A stretch of 45,142 bases of DNA, taken from positions 1 to 45,142 of the forward strand of contig LOET01000023.1 of NCBI GenBank assembly GCA_001515985.1, written 5' to 3'. Below, piece by piece: positions 1-10,284 of this stretch. The stretch comes from Sphingomonadales bacterium BRH_c3 (lineage in GTDB: Bacteria > Pseudomonadota > Alphaproteobacteria > Sphingomonadales > Sphingomonadaceae). Within the stretch, counting starts at the first letter, position 1, and each line of letters opens with the position of its first letter. A program made the position numbers and the translations under genes. The notes under the pieces are model-generated. The model did not search any database. It saw only the letters and a program-made list of their open reading frames with translations, and was not told where the DNA came from.

Positions 1-129
1 ATCTTGGCTGGCAGTGCCTTGGCTTCATATCGTCTCAGTTGGAGTAAAGCCTTGCGTATGGGTCTGATATGGGCTGCGATCTTTACCGCTGTAGCCTTGC
101 TTTTCAGTATCGTAGGCCCGGGGGGATAG
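1..129 (+). CDS. C-terminal fragment of an unidentified membrane protein (truncated by the window start)
   Basis: Frame 1 is open from base 1 to TAG at 127-129: ...ILAGSALASYRLSWSKALRMGLIWAAIFTAVALLFSIVGPGG*, with a hydrophobic C-terminal helix. Confidence 0.55.
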   Translation: MLAGSALASYRLSWSKALRMGLIWAAIFTAVALLFSIVGPGG

Positions 130-201
130 CACCAGTATGCCAACGAGCATCCATCTTATATTTAACATAATATATATTATCCATTCGCGAAATCGGGTGA
201 C

Positions 202-978
202 GTGGGGAATCCTGGCGTGATCGAGCAAACCACCCGCCTGCTGGCGATTATGGCCAGGTTGCGTGATCCTGAAGGCGGCTGCGAATGGGATATGAAGCAG
301 GACTTCTCCAGCATTGCACCGTACACGATTGAAGAAGCGTACGAAGTCGCCGATGCCATCGAGCGTAACGATATAACCGAATTGCGCGAGGAACTCGGCG
401 ATCTGCTGCTTCAGGTAGTTTTTCATGCCCAAATGGCAGAAGAAGCCGGACATTTCGCATTCGAGGACGTTGCAAAGGCAATATCGGACAAGATGGAAGC
501 GCGCCATCCGCACATCTTTGGCGGCGAAAGCGGCCAGATGGAAGATAGCCGCTGGGAAGCGCTCAAGGCAACTGAACGTAAACAGAAAGGTGCCAGCAGC
601 GCCCTCGACGGTGTTGCAAATGCGCTTCCTGCGCTGATGCGGGCCCAGAAACTACAGAAACGTGCCGCGCGCACCGGTTTCGATTGGCCCGATCCAAGTG
701 GCCCAATTGAAAAAATAAACGAAGAGCTTGAGGAACTTGCGGCTGCCACCTCAGGTTCCGAACGATTTGAGGAAGCGGGTGACTTCCTATTCGCTGCGGT
801 CAATCTGGTTCGCGCACATGGCATAGATGCCGAGGAGGCTCTGCGCAGCGCCAATCGCAAGTTCGAACGGCGCTTTCGCGGTATGGAACAGTTGGCCGAC
901 GGGAATTTCTCCGCGCTGTCACTGGATGAGCAGGAAGCACTTTGGCAGCGGGTCAAGGCCACAGAAAACAAGTCATAA
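202..978 (+). CDS. mazG: nucleoside triphosphate pyrophosphohydrolase MazG
   Basis: LLAIMARLRDPEGGCEWDMKQDFSSIAPYTIEEAYEVADAI and EELGDLLLQVVFHAQMA are MazG motifs; second MazG-like half with EEAGDFLFAAVNLVR. GTG start. Confidence 0.95.
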   Translation: MGNPGVIEQTTRLLAIMARLRDPEGGCEWDMKQDFSSIAPYTIEEAYEVADAIERNDITELREELGDLLLQVVFHAQMAEEAGHFAFEDVAKAISDKMEARHPHIFGGESGQMEDSRWEALKATERKQKGASSALDGVANALPALMRAQKLQKRAARTGFDWPDPSGPIEKINEELEELAAATSGSERFEEAGDFLFAAVNLVRAHGIDAEEALRSANRKFERRFRGMEQLADGNFSALSLDEQEALWQRVKATENKS

Positions 979-2262
979 CCGCGCGAACTGTCCCAATTGC
1001 TTGGGATTGAGCCGCACCGTGAATTGCCTCAGCGGCCCTTCCCTGCCCCCGCGAAGCTCCTGTTCTGCCAGTACTTCGCCATTAGCGTGGAGCCAGGCGA
1101 TGCGCCTACCATCACTCGCAGGTAATTCCAGCTCGACAACGCGCGATTCCTTGGTGAGGATCGAGCCGATCCACTCGAGCAGCGCGTCTATACCTTCGCC
1201 GGTCTGCGCTGAAATGACCAAGGCATCACCCTGAAGCGCGGCCATTTCGCGCAGTTCATCTGCGCGCGACGCGGACACCAGATCAACCTTGTTCCAGGCT
1301 TCTATGATCGGAATGGTGCTCTCCCCATTGTCGTCAGTTACGCCAAGCTCTGCCAGCACGGACAGCACCTGCTTTTTCTGCGATTCATGGGCCGGGTTAG
1401 CCATATCGCGAACGTGCAGGATGATATCCGCGCCAGTAACCTCCTCAAGCGTAGCTCGAAAAGCTGCGACCAGCTGGGTTGGCAGGTCCGAAATGAAACC
1501 GACTGTGTCTGACAGGATCGCCTTTTCGACTGCTGGCAGCTCAATCGCGCGCATAGTTGGATCAAGCGTGGCGAATAACAGGTCTTCGGCCATAACCTCC
1601 GCGCCTGTCAGTCGGTTGAAAAGGGTCGACTTGCCGGCATTGGTGTAACCCACCAGCGCGATGACCGGCCAGGGTGCCCGGCCCCTGCGTTTGCGATGCA
1701 GGCCGCGGGTCTTGCGGACCTGCTCCAGCTCCTTGCGCAATCGCGCCATCCGCTGGCGGATCATGCGCCGGTCAGCCTCGATCTGGGTTTCGCCGGGGCC
1801 GCCAAGGAAGCCGAAACCACCACGCTGCCGCTCAAGGTGCGTCCAGCTGCGCACGAGCCTGCTCTGCTGGTAATCGAGATGTGCCAATTCGACCTGCAGC
1901 CGCCCTTCGGCGGTAACGGCACGCTCGCCGAATATCTCCAGGATGAGGCCCGTGCGGTCAATCACCTTGCGCCTGAGCTTTTCTTCAAGATTGCGCTGCT
2001 GGATCGGCGACAGCGCGCCGTCCACAATGACCAGCTCGGCTTCGTGCAATTCGCAATCGGCCTGGATCTGTTCGACTTGTCCTGAACCGAACAGCGTGCC
2101 CGGGCGCATGGTGCGCACCGGCACCACCCGCGCATCGGCGATCACCACACCAATCGCCAGCGCCAGCCCGCAGGCTTCCTCAAGCCGCTCGGCTGCGTCG
2201 ATAGCGTAGGACTGACCCCGGATATCGGGGCACAGTACGAGTGCGCGCGCGCCGCGCGTCAC
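973..2262 (-). CDS. hflX: GTPase HflX
   Basis: GGPGETQIEADRR, G1 GYTNAGKSTLFNRLTGA and DTVGFISDLP are typical of HflX; downstream of hfq. Confidence 0.96.
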   Translation of the reverse strand: MTRGARALVLCPDIRGQSYAIDAAERLEEACGLALAIGVVIADARVVPVRTMRPGTLFGSGQVEQIQADCELHEAELVIVDGALSPIQQRNLEEKLRRKVIDRTGLILEIFGERAVTAEGRLQVELAHLDYQQSRLVRSWTHLERQRGGFGFLGGPGETQIEADRRMIRQRMARLRKELEQVRKTRGLHRKRRGRAPWPVIALVGYTNAGKSTLFNRLTGAEVMAEDLLFATLDPTMRAIELPAVEKAILSDTVGFISDLPTQLVAAFRATLEEVTGADIILHVRDMANPAHESQKKQVLSVLAELGVTDDNGESTIPIIEAWNKVDLVSASRADELREMAALQGDALVISAQTGEGIDALLEWIGSILTKESRVVELELPASDGRRIAWLHANGEVLAEQELRGGREGPLRQFTVRLNPKQLGQFARL

Positions 2263-2288
2263 CTCGCCCAGAAGATCATCGTCGAAGC

Positions 2289-2831
2289 TCAGTCGTCGCC
2301 ATCCCAGTCATCATCGGCCAGATCCACCGGCGAAGCGGGCTGAATGGTCGATACAGCATGCTTGTAGGCCAATTGCACGAAACCGTCGCGCTCAAGCAGC
2401 ACACAGAACAGATCATAGGCGGCAATCCGCCCTTGCAGCATCACGCCGTTGACCAGGAACATGGTTACCTGGACTTCCGCTTCGCTGACGCGTGAAAGAA
2501 AAACATCCTGCAACAACCGTTGCCGGGCATTGCCGTGTTGGCTGGCGAACTGCTCAGCGTCGATCGGTTGCCCAGGCATGATGGTCGAGATCGCATGCTT
2601 GTAAACCAGCTGCGACTGGCCATCGCGCCGCAAAAGCAGCGAGAAATTGTCAAACCAGGTGACAATACCCTGCAGTTTCACGCCCTTGACCAGGAACACC
2701 GTGACCGGTGACTTGTTCTTTCGCAGCAAGTTGAGAAATGCGTCTTGAAGCTTGGCTTGCTTGCCGGAATTATCGGGTTTGGCCGGAGTTTCCGACGGGG
2801 CACGTGCGGAGAGAATTCGCCCACTAGACAT
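2289..2831 (-). CDS. hfq: Tandem-domain RNA chaperone Hfq (two Sm domains in one polypeptide)
   Basis: Domain 1 [28 protein letters not shown]...YKHAISTI and domain 2 [28 protein letters not shown]...YKHAVSTI. Start chosen at MSSGRIL (2831), preceded by AGGAG at about 7 nt. The ORF track extends upstream to 2903. Confidence 0.95.
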   Translation of the reverse strand: MSSGRILSARAPSETPAKPDNSGKQAKLQDAFLNLLRKNKSPVTVFLVKGVKLQGIVTWFDNFSLLLRRDGQSQLVYKHAISTIMPGQPIDAEQFASQHGNARQRLLQDVFLSRVSEAEVQVTMFLVNGVMLQGRIAAYDLFCVLLERDGFVQLAYKHAVSTIQPASPVDLADDDWDGDD

Positions 2832-3009
2832 TGATATACTCCTGTTATTGGCGGCTGCTTTTTGCAGTCCGCGATCTGGCGCCAGATCGGATTGCTCCGG
2901 CATGGCGCCGTGTCAGTCATGCACAATGACGGTTTTCAGCGCCTTGGGCAATGGAGTTTATCGCGTAAAATCCGCGCGGCGGCGGTTGATGCGCCAAACG
3001 GGACTGCGC

Positions 3010-4383
3010 CTAATCCTTACGATCAGTCATCCCCAGCAGCTTCAGCTTTCGGTGTAAGGCAGAGCGCTCCATACCGATGAAACTCGCCGTTTTCGAAATA
3101 TTTCCCGAGAAACGGCGAATTTGCACCATCAGATACTCACGTTCGAAGCTTTCGCGCGCCTCACGCAAGGGCACGCCCATGACATCGGAGATAGTTGGGC
3201 CAACCGGCTCACCCGCGGCGCCGGTAATCTCGCTTGGCAGCATCTGCGGCTCGACCATGCTCAATTCATCGCGCGGGGTCATGATAATCGTGCGTTCGAC
3301 CACATTGCGCAATTCGCGCACATTGCCGGGCCAGTCATGTGCCTGCAATGCCGCCATTGCCGGTTGGGATATCTCTGGCGGCTGAAGTCCTTGCTCGCTG
3401 GCGTAGCGTGTGAAGAAATGTTCAGCCAGCGCCGGAATGTCGTCGCGCCGTTCGGCCAGTGAGGGAATCGAAACCGGCACCACATTGAGCCGATAGAACA
3501 AATCTTCGCGAAAACGTTTGTCGGCCATTTCCTGCGCCAGGTTGCGCGAAGTCGAAGAAACCACCCGAACGTCAACTCCGATCTGCCTGCTGCCGCCAAC
3601 GCGCACAAAGCTTTGCTCGGTCAGAACGCGCAGTATGCGCGCCTGGGTTGAAAGCGGCATATCGGCTATTTCGTCTAGATACAGCGTGCCACCATCGGCC
3701 AGCTCAAGCAGTCCGGGCCGCACGAGTTTACCGTCTGCTTCCTCACCAAAAAGCTCCTGCTCAAAGCGTTCCGGGGTGATGCGGGCGGAGTTGACGATCA
3801 CGAATGCATGGTCGGAACGCGGGCTCCAACTATGCAGCAGGCGGGCGGCAACCTCTTTACCCGCGCCCGCCGGACCGGAGATCAGCACGCGGCTGCCGGT
3901 ACTGGCGACTCGCTTGAGGGTTGCTCGCACTGCATTGATGATCGACGAATTGCCGGTGAATTCCTCGCCGCGCGAAAATCCTTCGCGAAGCTGGGTATTT
4001 TCACGCCGCAATCGTTCAGTCTCGGTGGCCCGTTCGACCAGCAGTAACAGACGCTCGGCTTCAAAGGGCTTTTCGATAAAGTCCATCGCACCGCGGCTGA
4101 CTGCAGACACCGCCGTGTCGATATTGCCGTGGCCTGAAAAGATAATCACCGGCAGCTGGGGTTCGCGAGCCTTGATTGCGTCAAGCACTTCAAGCCCATC
4201 CATCTGGCTGCCGTGAAGCCATACATCTAGCAATACCAGGCTGGGACGGCGCTCGTCGATCGCGGCTAGTGCGCTTGTGCTGTCAGCTGCGGTGCGGCAG
4301 ATATAGCCTTCGTCACTCAGTACACCGGCAACCAGCTCGCGAATGTCGCGTTCATCGTCAACGATCAGGATTTCGAGTGCCAT
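3010..4383 (-). CDS. ntrX: sigma-54-type response regulator NtrX
   Basis: REC domain (ILIVDDERDIRELVAGVL) plus AAA+ domain and Fis-type HTH; start overlaps the upstream ntrY stop. Confidence 0.93.
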   Translation of the reverse strand: MALEILIVDDERDIRELVAGVLSDEGYICRTAADSTSALAAIDERRPSLVLLDVWLHGSQMDGLEVLDAIKAREPQLPVIIFSGHGNIDTAVSAVSRGAMDFIEKPFEAERLLLLVERATETERLRRENTQLREGFSRGEEFTGNSSIINAVRATLKRVASTGSRVLISGPAGAGKEVAARLLHSWSPRSDHAFVIVNSARITPERFEQELFGEEADGKLVRPGLLELADGGTLYLDEIADMPLSTQARILRVLTEQSFVRVGGSRQIGVDVRVVSSTSRNLAQEMADKRFREDLFYRLNVVPVSIPSLAERRDDIPALAEHFFTRYASEQGLQPPEISQPAMAALQAHDWPGNVRELRNVVERTIIMTPRDELSMVEPQMLPSEITGAAGEPVGPTISDVMGVPLREARESFEREYLMVQIRRFSGNISKTASFIGMERSALHRKLKLLGMTDRKD

Positions 4384-6626
4384 TACGGCATCTCCCTTTG
4401 TTCATTGCTTTCGTTTCTTTTGCCAGATCCGTGTTCCAGCGGATCGCGCGCAAACCGCATCACAACGCGCGTTCCCCCCGCTTCCCCATTGGAAAAGCTC
4501 ATGTCGCCGCCATGCTCGTCGACGATCTTGTTGACGATCGCCAGGCCCAGTCCGGTGCCCTTTTCCCGCGTTGTCACATAGGGTTCGGTTATGCGGTCGC
4601 GTTCCTGCGGCAGGCCAACACCATTGTCTTCGATAGTGATTGTGAGATGCGACAGATCGTCGCTCATAGTCACTGACACATTGCCGCGAAAATCGGGCTC
4701 GGCATTGCGCTGGCGTGCCTCCACAGCTTCAACCGCATTCTTGATCACATTGGTCATCGCCTGGCCGAACTGGTGGCGGTCGCAATTGATCGCGGCGGTT
4801 TCGAGATCATCGTATGTAAGCACAAAATTCACCTGCGGGTTCGCCACTTCCTGCAAGAACAGCGCCTGACGTACCAGGTCAAGCGCGTCTTCGTGGCGGA
4901 AAGTCGGCTTGGGCAGGCGTGCGAAAGAGCTGAATTCATCAACCATTTTCCTGAGATCGCCTACCTGCCTGACAATGGTGTTGGTCAATTCGTCAAACAG
5001 TTCGCCATCGCTTTTTATCTGGCGGCGATAGCGCCGTTTCAGCCGCTCGGTGGCAAGCTGGATCGGGGTAAGCGGGTTTTTGATTTCATGCGCGATCCGG
5101 CGCGCGACATCCGACCATGCCGCCTGGCGCTGGTCGAGCAATTGGCGAGTGATATCCTCAAACGTTATGACATGACCGCCATTTTCGGGCACAATTTTGA
5201 CTGCGAGCGTCAGCAATTCATTGTTATTGGAGTGAGTTACGATCCCGCTGCGTAGGCCGGCTTCGATCATTGCCGAGATTTGCGGAGAAAGATCGCTCAG
5301 CTGCATACCGACTGCCGAACTCTGCTGACCGTGTTGCTGGAGCAATGCTTGCGCAGACCCGTTCATCAATTGCACCTGACCCTTTGGATCGGTCGAGATC
5401 ACACCTGCAGTAACTGAATCCAGCACCGCTTCCATGAATACTCGCCGATCGTCGATCTGGCGATTGGCGTTGACGAGCGCCTGGGTTTGCTTCTCAAGCT
5501 GCGAAGTCATGCGATTGAAGGCGCGGTTCAGCAGGCCAATTTCATCCGCCCCTGTGCGCCCCGCAACCCGCATCGAGAAATTGCCTGAACCCACCTCACG
5601 CGCAGCCGCAACCAGGTCGGTCAACGGCTGAACCTGACGATCTGCAAAACGCAGCGCGAACCAAACCGCGATCCCAACCAGCGCCAGGCTGACAACGAAC
5701 AAGGCAAGATTGAAGCGCAGCTGGAGCGCCCTCGCCCGCTTGGTCAGGACTTCATAGGTCGCGGCAACCGAACGGGCCTTTTCCCAATAGTTGAACGAAT
5801 CTTCTTCGGGGCTGCGCGCATTGTAGAGATATATCCCGGCCTCGCGATCGATCGGTGCCAGGGCCGCGATGCGTTCCGAACTGCCTTCAACCACCACCAA
5901 CTCGCCATTGTCGAGCTTGGGCAAAGCCATTTTGCTGAATTCCAGCGGACGGCTGCCTTCAGCCAAATTCAGGATTGCCGCTGTGCGCAGCGAGCCATCG
6001 GGCAATTGTTGCAGAATCGCACTTTCCGAGATTTCGCGAGCCTGCGCCTGATAGGCATAGACATCGGCAAAGCCCTCTTCAGCCAGCGATCCCCGCTGGA
6101 GATAGTACCGCATGTCCCCCGCCATGGTGACGGTTTCTTCCGCAACATCGCGCTGGTTCTGGTCATAATAACCCTGAGCCAGCTCATTGGCATTGTTCAT
6201 CAGGCCGCGCGACTCATCAGAAAACCAGAAGTCGACGCCCGATTGAAACAGGAAGGCCGCGAATCCTGCCACCAGCAGCGTTGGGACGGCTGCAATAAGC
6301 GAGAAAAAAAACACCAGACGAACATGCAAGCGTGCCGTGCTGCCAGCGGCGCGGCGCATCGCCAGGCGCCTACCGAACAGCACCGCCAGGGCCATCGCAG
6401 GAATCAAGGCAGCGACCAATAGAAATGAGACTTGGGGCGATGGCAGCATCGTCCCGTCGGGCGGCGCATTGGTAAAGGCGTACCATGCGCTCCAAACCGC
6501 AACCAGTAACGCCAATGCCGAAGCCACTTCGAGCCACACGAACAGGTTTGCACGGCGAGCGGTGAGCGAGAACCGACGCCACCATCGCGGAGCACCTTTT
6601 AGAACTTGACCTGCGGGTGGCTGCAT
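4383..6626 (-). CDS. ntrY: sensor histidine kinase NtrY
   Basis: N-terminal TM helices, HAMP, PAS, H-box RRIAHEIKNPLTPIQLATERLKRRY, HATPase; upstream of ntrX. Confidence 0.94.
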   Translation of the reverse strand: MQPPAGQVLKGAPRWWRRFSLTARRANLFVWLEVASALALLVAVWSAWYAFTNAPPDGTMLPSPQVSFLLVAALIPAMALAVLFGRRLAMRRAAGSTARLHVRLVFFFSLIAAVPTLLVAGFAAFLFQSGVDFWFSDESRGLMNNANELAQGYYDQNQRDVAEETVTMAGDMRYYLQRGSLAEEGFADVYAYQAQAREISESAILQQLPDGSLRTAAILNLAEGSRPLEFSKMALPKLDNGELVVVEGSSERIAALAPIDREAGIYLYNARSPEEDSFNYWEKARSVAATYEVLTKRARALQLRFNLALFVVSLALVGIAVWFALRFADRQVQPLTDLVAAAREVGSGNFSMRVAGRTGADEIGLLNRAFNRMTSQLEKQTQALVNANRQIDDRRVFMEAVLDSVTAGVISTDPKGQVQLMNGSAQALLQQHGQQSSAVGMQLSDLSPQISAMIEAGLRSGIVTHSNNNELLTLAVKIVPENGGHVITFEDITRQLLDQRQAAWSDVARRIAHEIKNPLTPIQLATERLKRRYRRQIKSDGELFDELTNTIVRQVGDLRKMVDEFSSFARLPKPTFRHEDALDLVRQALFLQEVANPQVNFVLTYDDLETAAINCDRHQFGQAMTNVIKNAVEAVEARQRNAEPDFRGNVSVTMSDDLSHLTITIEDNGVGLPQERDRITEPYVTTREKGTGLGLAIVNKIVDEHGGDMSFSNGEAGGTRVVMRFARDPLEHGSGKRNESNEQREMP

Positions 6627-6684
6627 AGTTGCATAGATACAACTGTATTGTTGCAGTTATGCAAGTTGTTTTTTGTCGCTCGGG

Positions 6685-8112
6685 TCAGGTTGGCCGGGTG
6701 AAACGGTCAGCGTTGATCGCCAGTTCGCCCAGTCGCTTGCGCAAGGTGTTGCGATTGATTCCAAGCAGCTTTGCCGCGCGTAACTGGTTGCCGCCGGTCT
6801 GCATAAGGGCATATTCCATCAGCGGCTTTTCGAATGCAGCAAGCGCATGATGATAGAGCGCTCCAGGCGGCGGATGATTGGCGGCGAGCCACAATTGCAG
6901 CGTAGCTCCGAAGTCGATCTGTCGATCGGCAGGCGCGGCCTCGCGTTCAGGGCCGATGATCTCGTCTAGTACCTTGCCCTCAATCACATCCTCGCGCGCC
7001 AGCAGCGCAAGTCGATAGATGACATTGCGCAACTCGCGCACATTGCCGCGCCAATGCCGCTGTTCAAGACGCCCCAGTGCATCGCGCGTAATCTGGTGGC
7101 GCGGTAAACCATCTTCAGCTGCGAGGTTCAGGAAGTGCTGGGCAAGCACCTCGATATCCTCGCGCCGCTCGCGCAGCGGCGGTATCTCGATCGGTACCAC
7201 ATTAAGTCGGTAGAACAGGTCTTCGCGGAATTTCCCCTCGGCTATCAGCGGGGCCAGGTCGCGATTGGTCGCCGCTATTATACGAACGTCGACGGAAATT
7301 TCCTGCCGTCCGCCAACCCGGCGGATCCGCCCCGATTGGAGGGCCCGCAACAGGCGGGTCTGCGCTTCCGCCGGCATGTCACCAATCTCGTCAAGGAACA
7401 AGGTGCCGCCATTGGCCTGCTCGAACTTGCCGATCGCCTGCGCCACGGCGCCGGTGAATGCACCCTTCTCGTGACCGAATAGCTCGCTCTCTATCAGTTC
7501 GGAAGGGATCGCAGCAGTGTTGACCGCAACGAAGGGGCCGGACTTGCGCGCGCCGAGCTGGTGGATCGCTTCGGCAACAAGTTCTTTGCCAGTGCCCGAT
7601 TCGCCGGTCACCAGCACGGTCAGATCATTACGCAAAACCCGCGTGATCATGCGGTAAACGCCTTGCATCGCCTGGCTGCGCCCGACCAGCGGCATGCCGT
7701 CACCTTCGGTAGCAGGTGCCGGCTCCGCGCCAGAACGCTGGCCGGCAGCCTGTTTCACCGCACGCACAAGCTCGTCGAGATCGAACGGCTTGGGAAAATA
7801 TTCGAAGGCGTGCGTTTCGCTTGCGCGAACTGCGGTATCGAGTGTGTTCTGGGCGGACAACACGATCACCGGCATTTCCGGGTCTGCCGCGCGCACGGCA
7901 TCGAGCGTCTCGATCCCGTCGCCGTCGCCCAGAACGACATCGGTCAGCATGGCATCGAAGCGATGCTCCGCCAGCAGGCGATCGCGCGCCGCGATGCTTT
8001 CGCAATGATGCAGCGAGAAGCCTTCATCCTCCAGCGCTGCCGTGATCACGGTGGCGATAGAACGGTCGTCCTCGACCAGCAGGATCGATCCGCTCATGCG
8101 CCCTTCTCCCAA
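6685..8112 (-). CDS. ntrC: nitrogen regulation response regulator NtrC
   Basis: REC domain, GESGTGKELVAEAIH, ESELFGHEKGAFTGA sigma-54 contact loop, C-terminal Fis HTH. Confidence 0.95.
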   Translation of the reverse strand: MGEGRMSGSILLVEDDRSIATVITAALEDEGFSLHHCESIAARDRLLAEHRFDAMLTDVVLGDGDGIETLDAVRAADPEMPVIVLSAQNTLDTAVRASETHAFEYFPKPFDLDELVRAVKQAAGQRSGAEPAPATEGDGMPLVGRSQAMQGVYRMITRVLRNDLTVLVTGESGTGKELVAEAIHQLGARKSGPFVAVNTAAIPSELIESELFGHEKGAFTGAVAQAIGKFEQANGGTLFLDEIGDMPAEAQTRLLRALQSGRIRRVGGRQEISVDVRIIAATNRDLAPLIAEGKFREDLFYRLNVVPIEIPPLRERREDIEVLAQHFLNLAAEDGLPRHQITRDALGRLEQRHWRGNVRELRNVIYRLALLAREDVIEGKVLDEIIGPEREAAPADRQIDFGATLQLWLAANHPPPGALYHHALAAFEKPLMEYALMQTGGNQLRAAKLLGINRNTLRKRLGELAINADRFTRPT

Positions 8113-9191
8113 GATGCGACCGCAAGATGAATGCGGAAATGGGTCAAGCCTTCGCGTGTATCGCGCTCATGCCCGATGCGCCCCTGCATGTCGCGCACCA
8201 GCTTGCGCACTAGTGCCAGCCCCAACCCCTGACCCGACTTCTTCGAAGTGACGAAGGGCTCGAAGATGTGATCGCGCAGCGCTTCATCGATGCCGGGACC
8301 ATTATCAGTCACGGTGATCTCGATCGGCAGTTTCACTGTGCGTCCAAGGCGAACCGCGCTGAAGGCAAACCCGCTGACAAAGCGAGTGCGCACACTGATC
8401 TGCGGATTTTCCACCTCGCCTCCGTAAAGCGCATCGCGCGCATTGGAGATGAGGTTGATGAGCACCTGTTCCAGCGCGTCGCGATTGGCCAGTACCGGCG
8501 GCAATGAGGGATCGAATTCCTCGTGGATCTCGATGCCTTCGGTTCCCGCCGCTCGCACTGTGGCGATCGCCGAACGGATCGCTTCGTGCAGGTTGGTGGG
8601 CCCCAATTCCTCTGGCGTCGAACGCCCGAGCTGCTGCATCCGGTCGATCAACCTTGCGATCCGGTCAACTTCATCGGTGATCACGCGGGCGAGGCCGCGG
8701 TCCTTGGGCTCGAGCCTGCGCGCGGCCAGCTGCGCCGCACCGCGGATCGCGGCCAACGGATTGCGGATTTCATGCGCGAGGATTGCCGGAGCACCAAGGC
8801 TCGCGGCTTCACCCTCCTGCTCGCCCGAAGCATCATCATGCCCCGTTTCGGAAAGCGTGACAACGCGCCAACCGGGAAAGGCCGACAACGGCGAGAGCGT
8901 CAGATTCACGCGGTGTTCCTGCCCATCGACAAAAAGGCTTATGTCGCGCGCAACCAGCGAAGCGTCGGGCCGGGCCAGGTGATCGAGCACGCGCTCGTCG
9001 TGAAGAGTGACAACTTCAGTGAAACACTGCCGGGACATCCGCTTCTCGCTTTTGCCCAGCAGCATTTCTGCGGCGTGGTTGGTTTGCGCGATCCTGCCGC
9101 GACCGTCGATCAGCAGCACGGCGAATACCAGGCCGCCGATCTGCGCCGCGTGGTCGGGGATGGCGCCAGCGACGTCAGCCACCCGGTTCAC
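8094..9191 (-). CDS. ntrB: nitrogen regulation histidine kinase NtrB
   Basis: [22 protein letters not shown]-box; HATPase [10 protein letters not shown] and TDNGPGID; overlaps ntrC. Confidence 0.94.
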   Translation of the reverse strand: MNRVADVAGAIPDHAAQIGGLVFAVLLIDGRGRIAQTNHAAEMLLGKSEKRMSRQCFTEVVTLHDERVLDHLARPDASLVARDISLFVDGQEHRVNLTLSPLSAFPGWRVVTLSETGHDDASGEQEGEAASLGAPAILAHEIRNPLAAIRGAAQLAARRLEPKDRGLARVITDEVDRIARLIDRMQQLGRSTPEELGPTNLHEAIRSAIATVRAAGTEGIEIHEEFDPSLPPVLANRDALEQVLINLISNARDALYGGEVENPQISVRTRFVSGFAFSAVRLGRTVKLPIEITVTDNGPGIDEALRDHIFEPFVTSKKSGQGLGLALVRKLVRDMQGRIGHERDTREGLTHFRIHLAVASWEKGA

Positions 9192-10204
9192 GCAGCACGG
9201 CGCCGCAGGAACGGAACGTAGAAGCGTTCCAGTTCAGCCAGAACCTGGTCGGCATCGTCGATGAAATTGACCTGATTGCGAAACTCTGCCGAGCCATGCA
9301 TGCCCTTGGTATACCAGCCCAGATGCTTGCGCGCGATCTTGACCCCGGTTTCACGGCCATAATGTTCGAGCATGTCGTTATAATGCTCGACCAAGGTTGC
9401 GTATTGTTCGTCGAAATCCGGGCCCTCGAGCTTTTCGCCGGTCTTCCACCAATGCATTATCTGACCCAGCAACCACGGCTTGCCATAGGCGCCCCGCCCG
9501 ATCATCAATCCGTCGGCGCCCGATTGTTCGAGCGCCTGCGCCGCATCGTCGATCGTGCAGATGTCGCCATTGACGATCACGGGGATCGAAACCGCCTGCT
9601 TGACCTTGCGGACAAATGCCCAATCGGCATGCCCCTTGTACATCTGGTTGCGGGTACGGCCATGGACGGTGATCATCTTGACCCCCAGATCCTCGGCAAT
9701 CCTGGCCAGTTCGGGGGCATTGAGGCTGGAGTGATCCCAGCCCATACGCATCTTCACGGTTACCGGCACGTCCACTGCCTTGACTGTCGCCTCGATCAGC
9801 CTCGTCGCCAGCGGCACTTCGCGCATCAGCGCACTGCCGGCATATTGGCCCACGACCTTGCGCACAGGACAACCGAAGTTGATGTCGATGATCGCCGCAC
9901 CATTGCCCTGCTGCAATCTGGCGGCTTCGCCCATGCTGGCCGGATCGCAGCCCACCAGCTGCATCGATACCGGCTCCTCCGCCGGATCCCATTCGGCCTT
10001 TTGAATACTGATCCGCGTAGCGCGAATTGCCGCCTCGCTGGCGATCATTTCCGTGACATTAAGGCCCGAACCATAGCGCCGCACGAGCCGCCGGAAAGGC
10101 AGATCAGTGACACCCGTCATCGGCGCAAGCACCACCGGTGTGTCGATGGTGACAGGCCCGATCTTTATCGGCTTCAAGGCCGGCGGAGTTGGGAGCGCAG
10201 TCAT
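9188..10204 (-). CDS. dusB: tRNA-dihydrouridine synthase DusB (NifR3 family)
   Basis: [49 protein letters not shown]. Start set at [13 protein letters not shown] (10204). Confidence 0.95.
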   Translation of the reverse strand: MTALPTPPALKPIKIGPVTIDTPVVLAPMTGVTDLPFRRLVRRYGSGLNVTEMIASEAAIRATRISIQKAEWDPAEEPVSMQLVGCDPASMGEAARLQQGNGAAIIDINFGCPVRKVVGQYAGSALMREVPLATRLIEATVKAVDVPVTVKMRMGWDHSSLNAPELARIAEDLGVKMITVHGRTRNQMYKGHADWAFVRKVKQAVSIPVIVNGDICTIDDAAQALEQSGADGLMIGRGAYGKPWLLGQIMHWWKTGEKLEGPDFDEQYATLVEHYNDMLEHYGRETGVKIARKHLGWYTKGMHGSAEFRNQVNFIDDADQVLAELERFYVPFLRRRAA

Positions 10205-10284
10205 GAATTGATGCAGTTGCCTAAAATTTGGGCAGCGCATAGTGGATTGCACTTGGCTCGTCCAGTCCCTAAGCGCGAGCGCCC

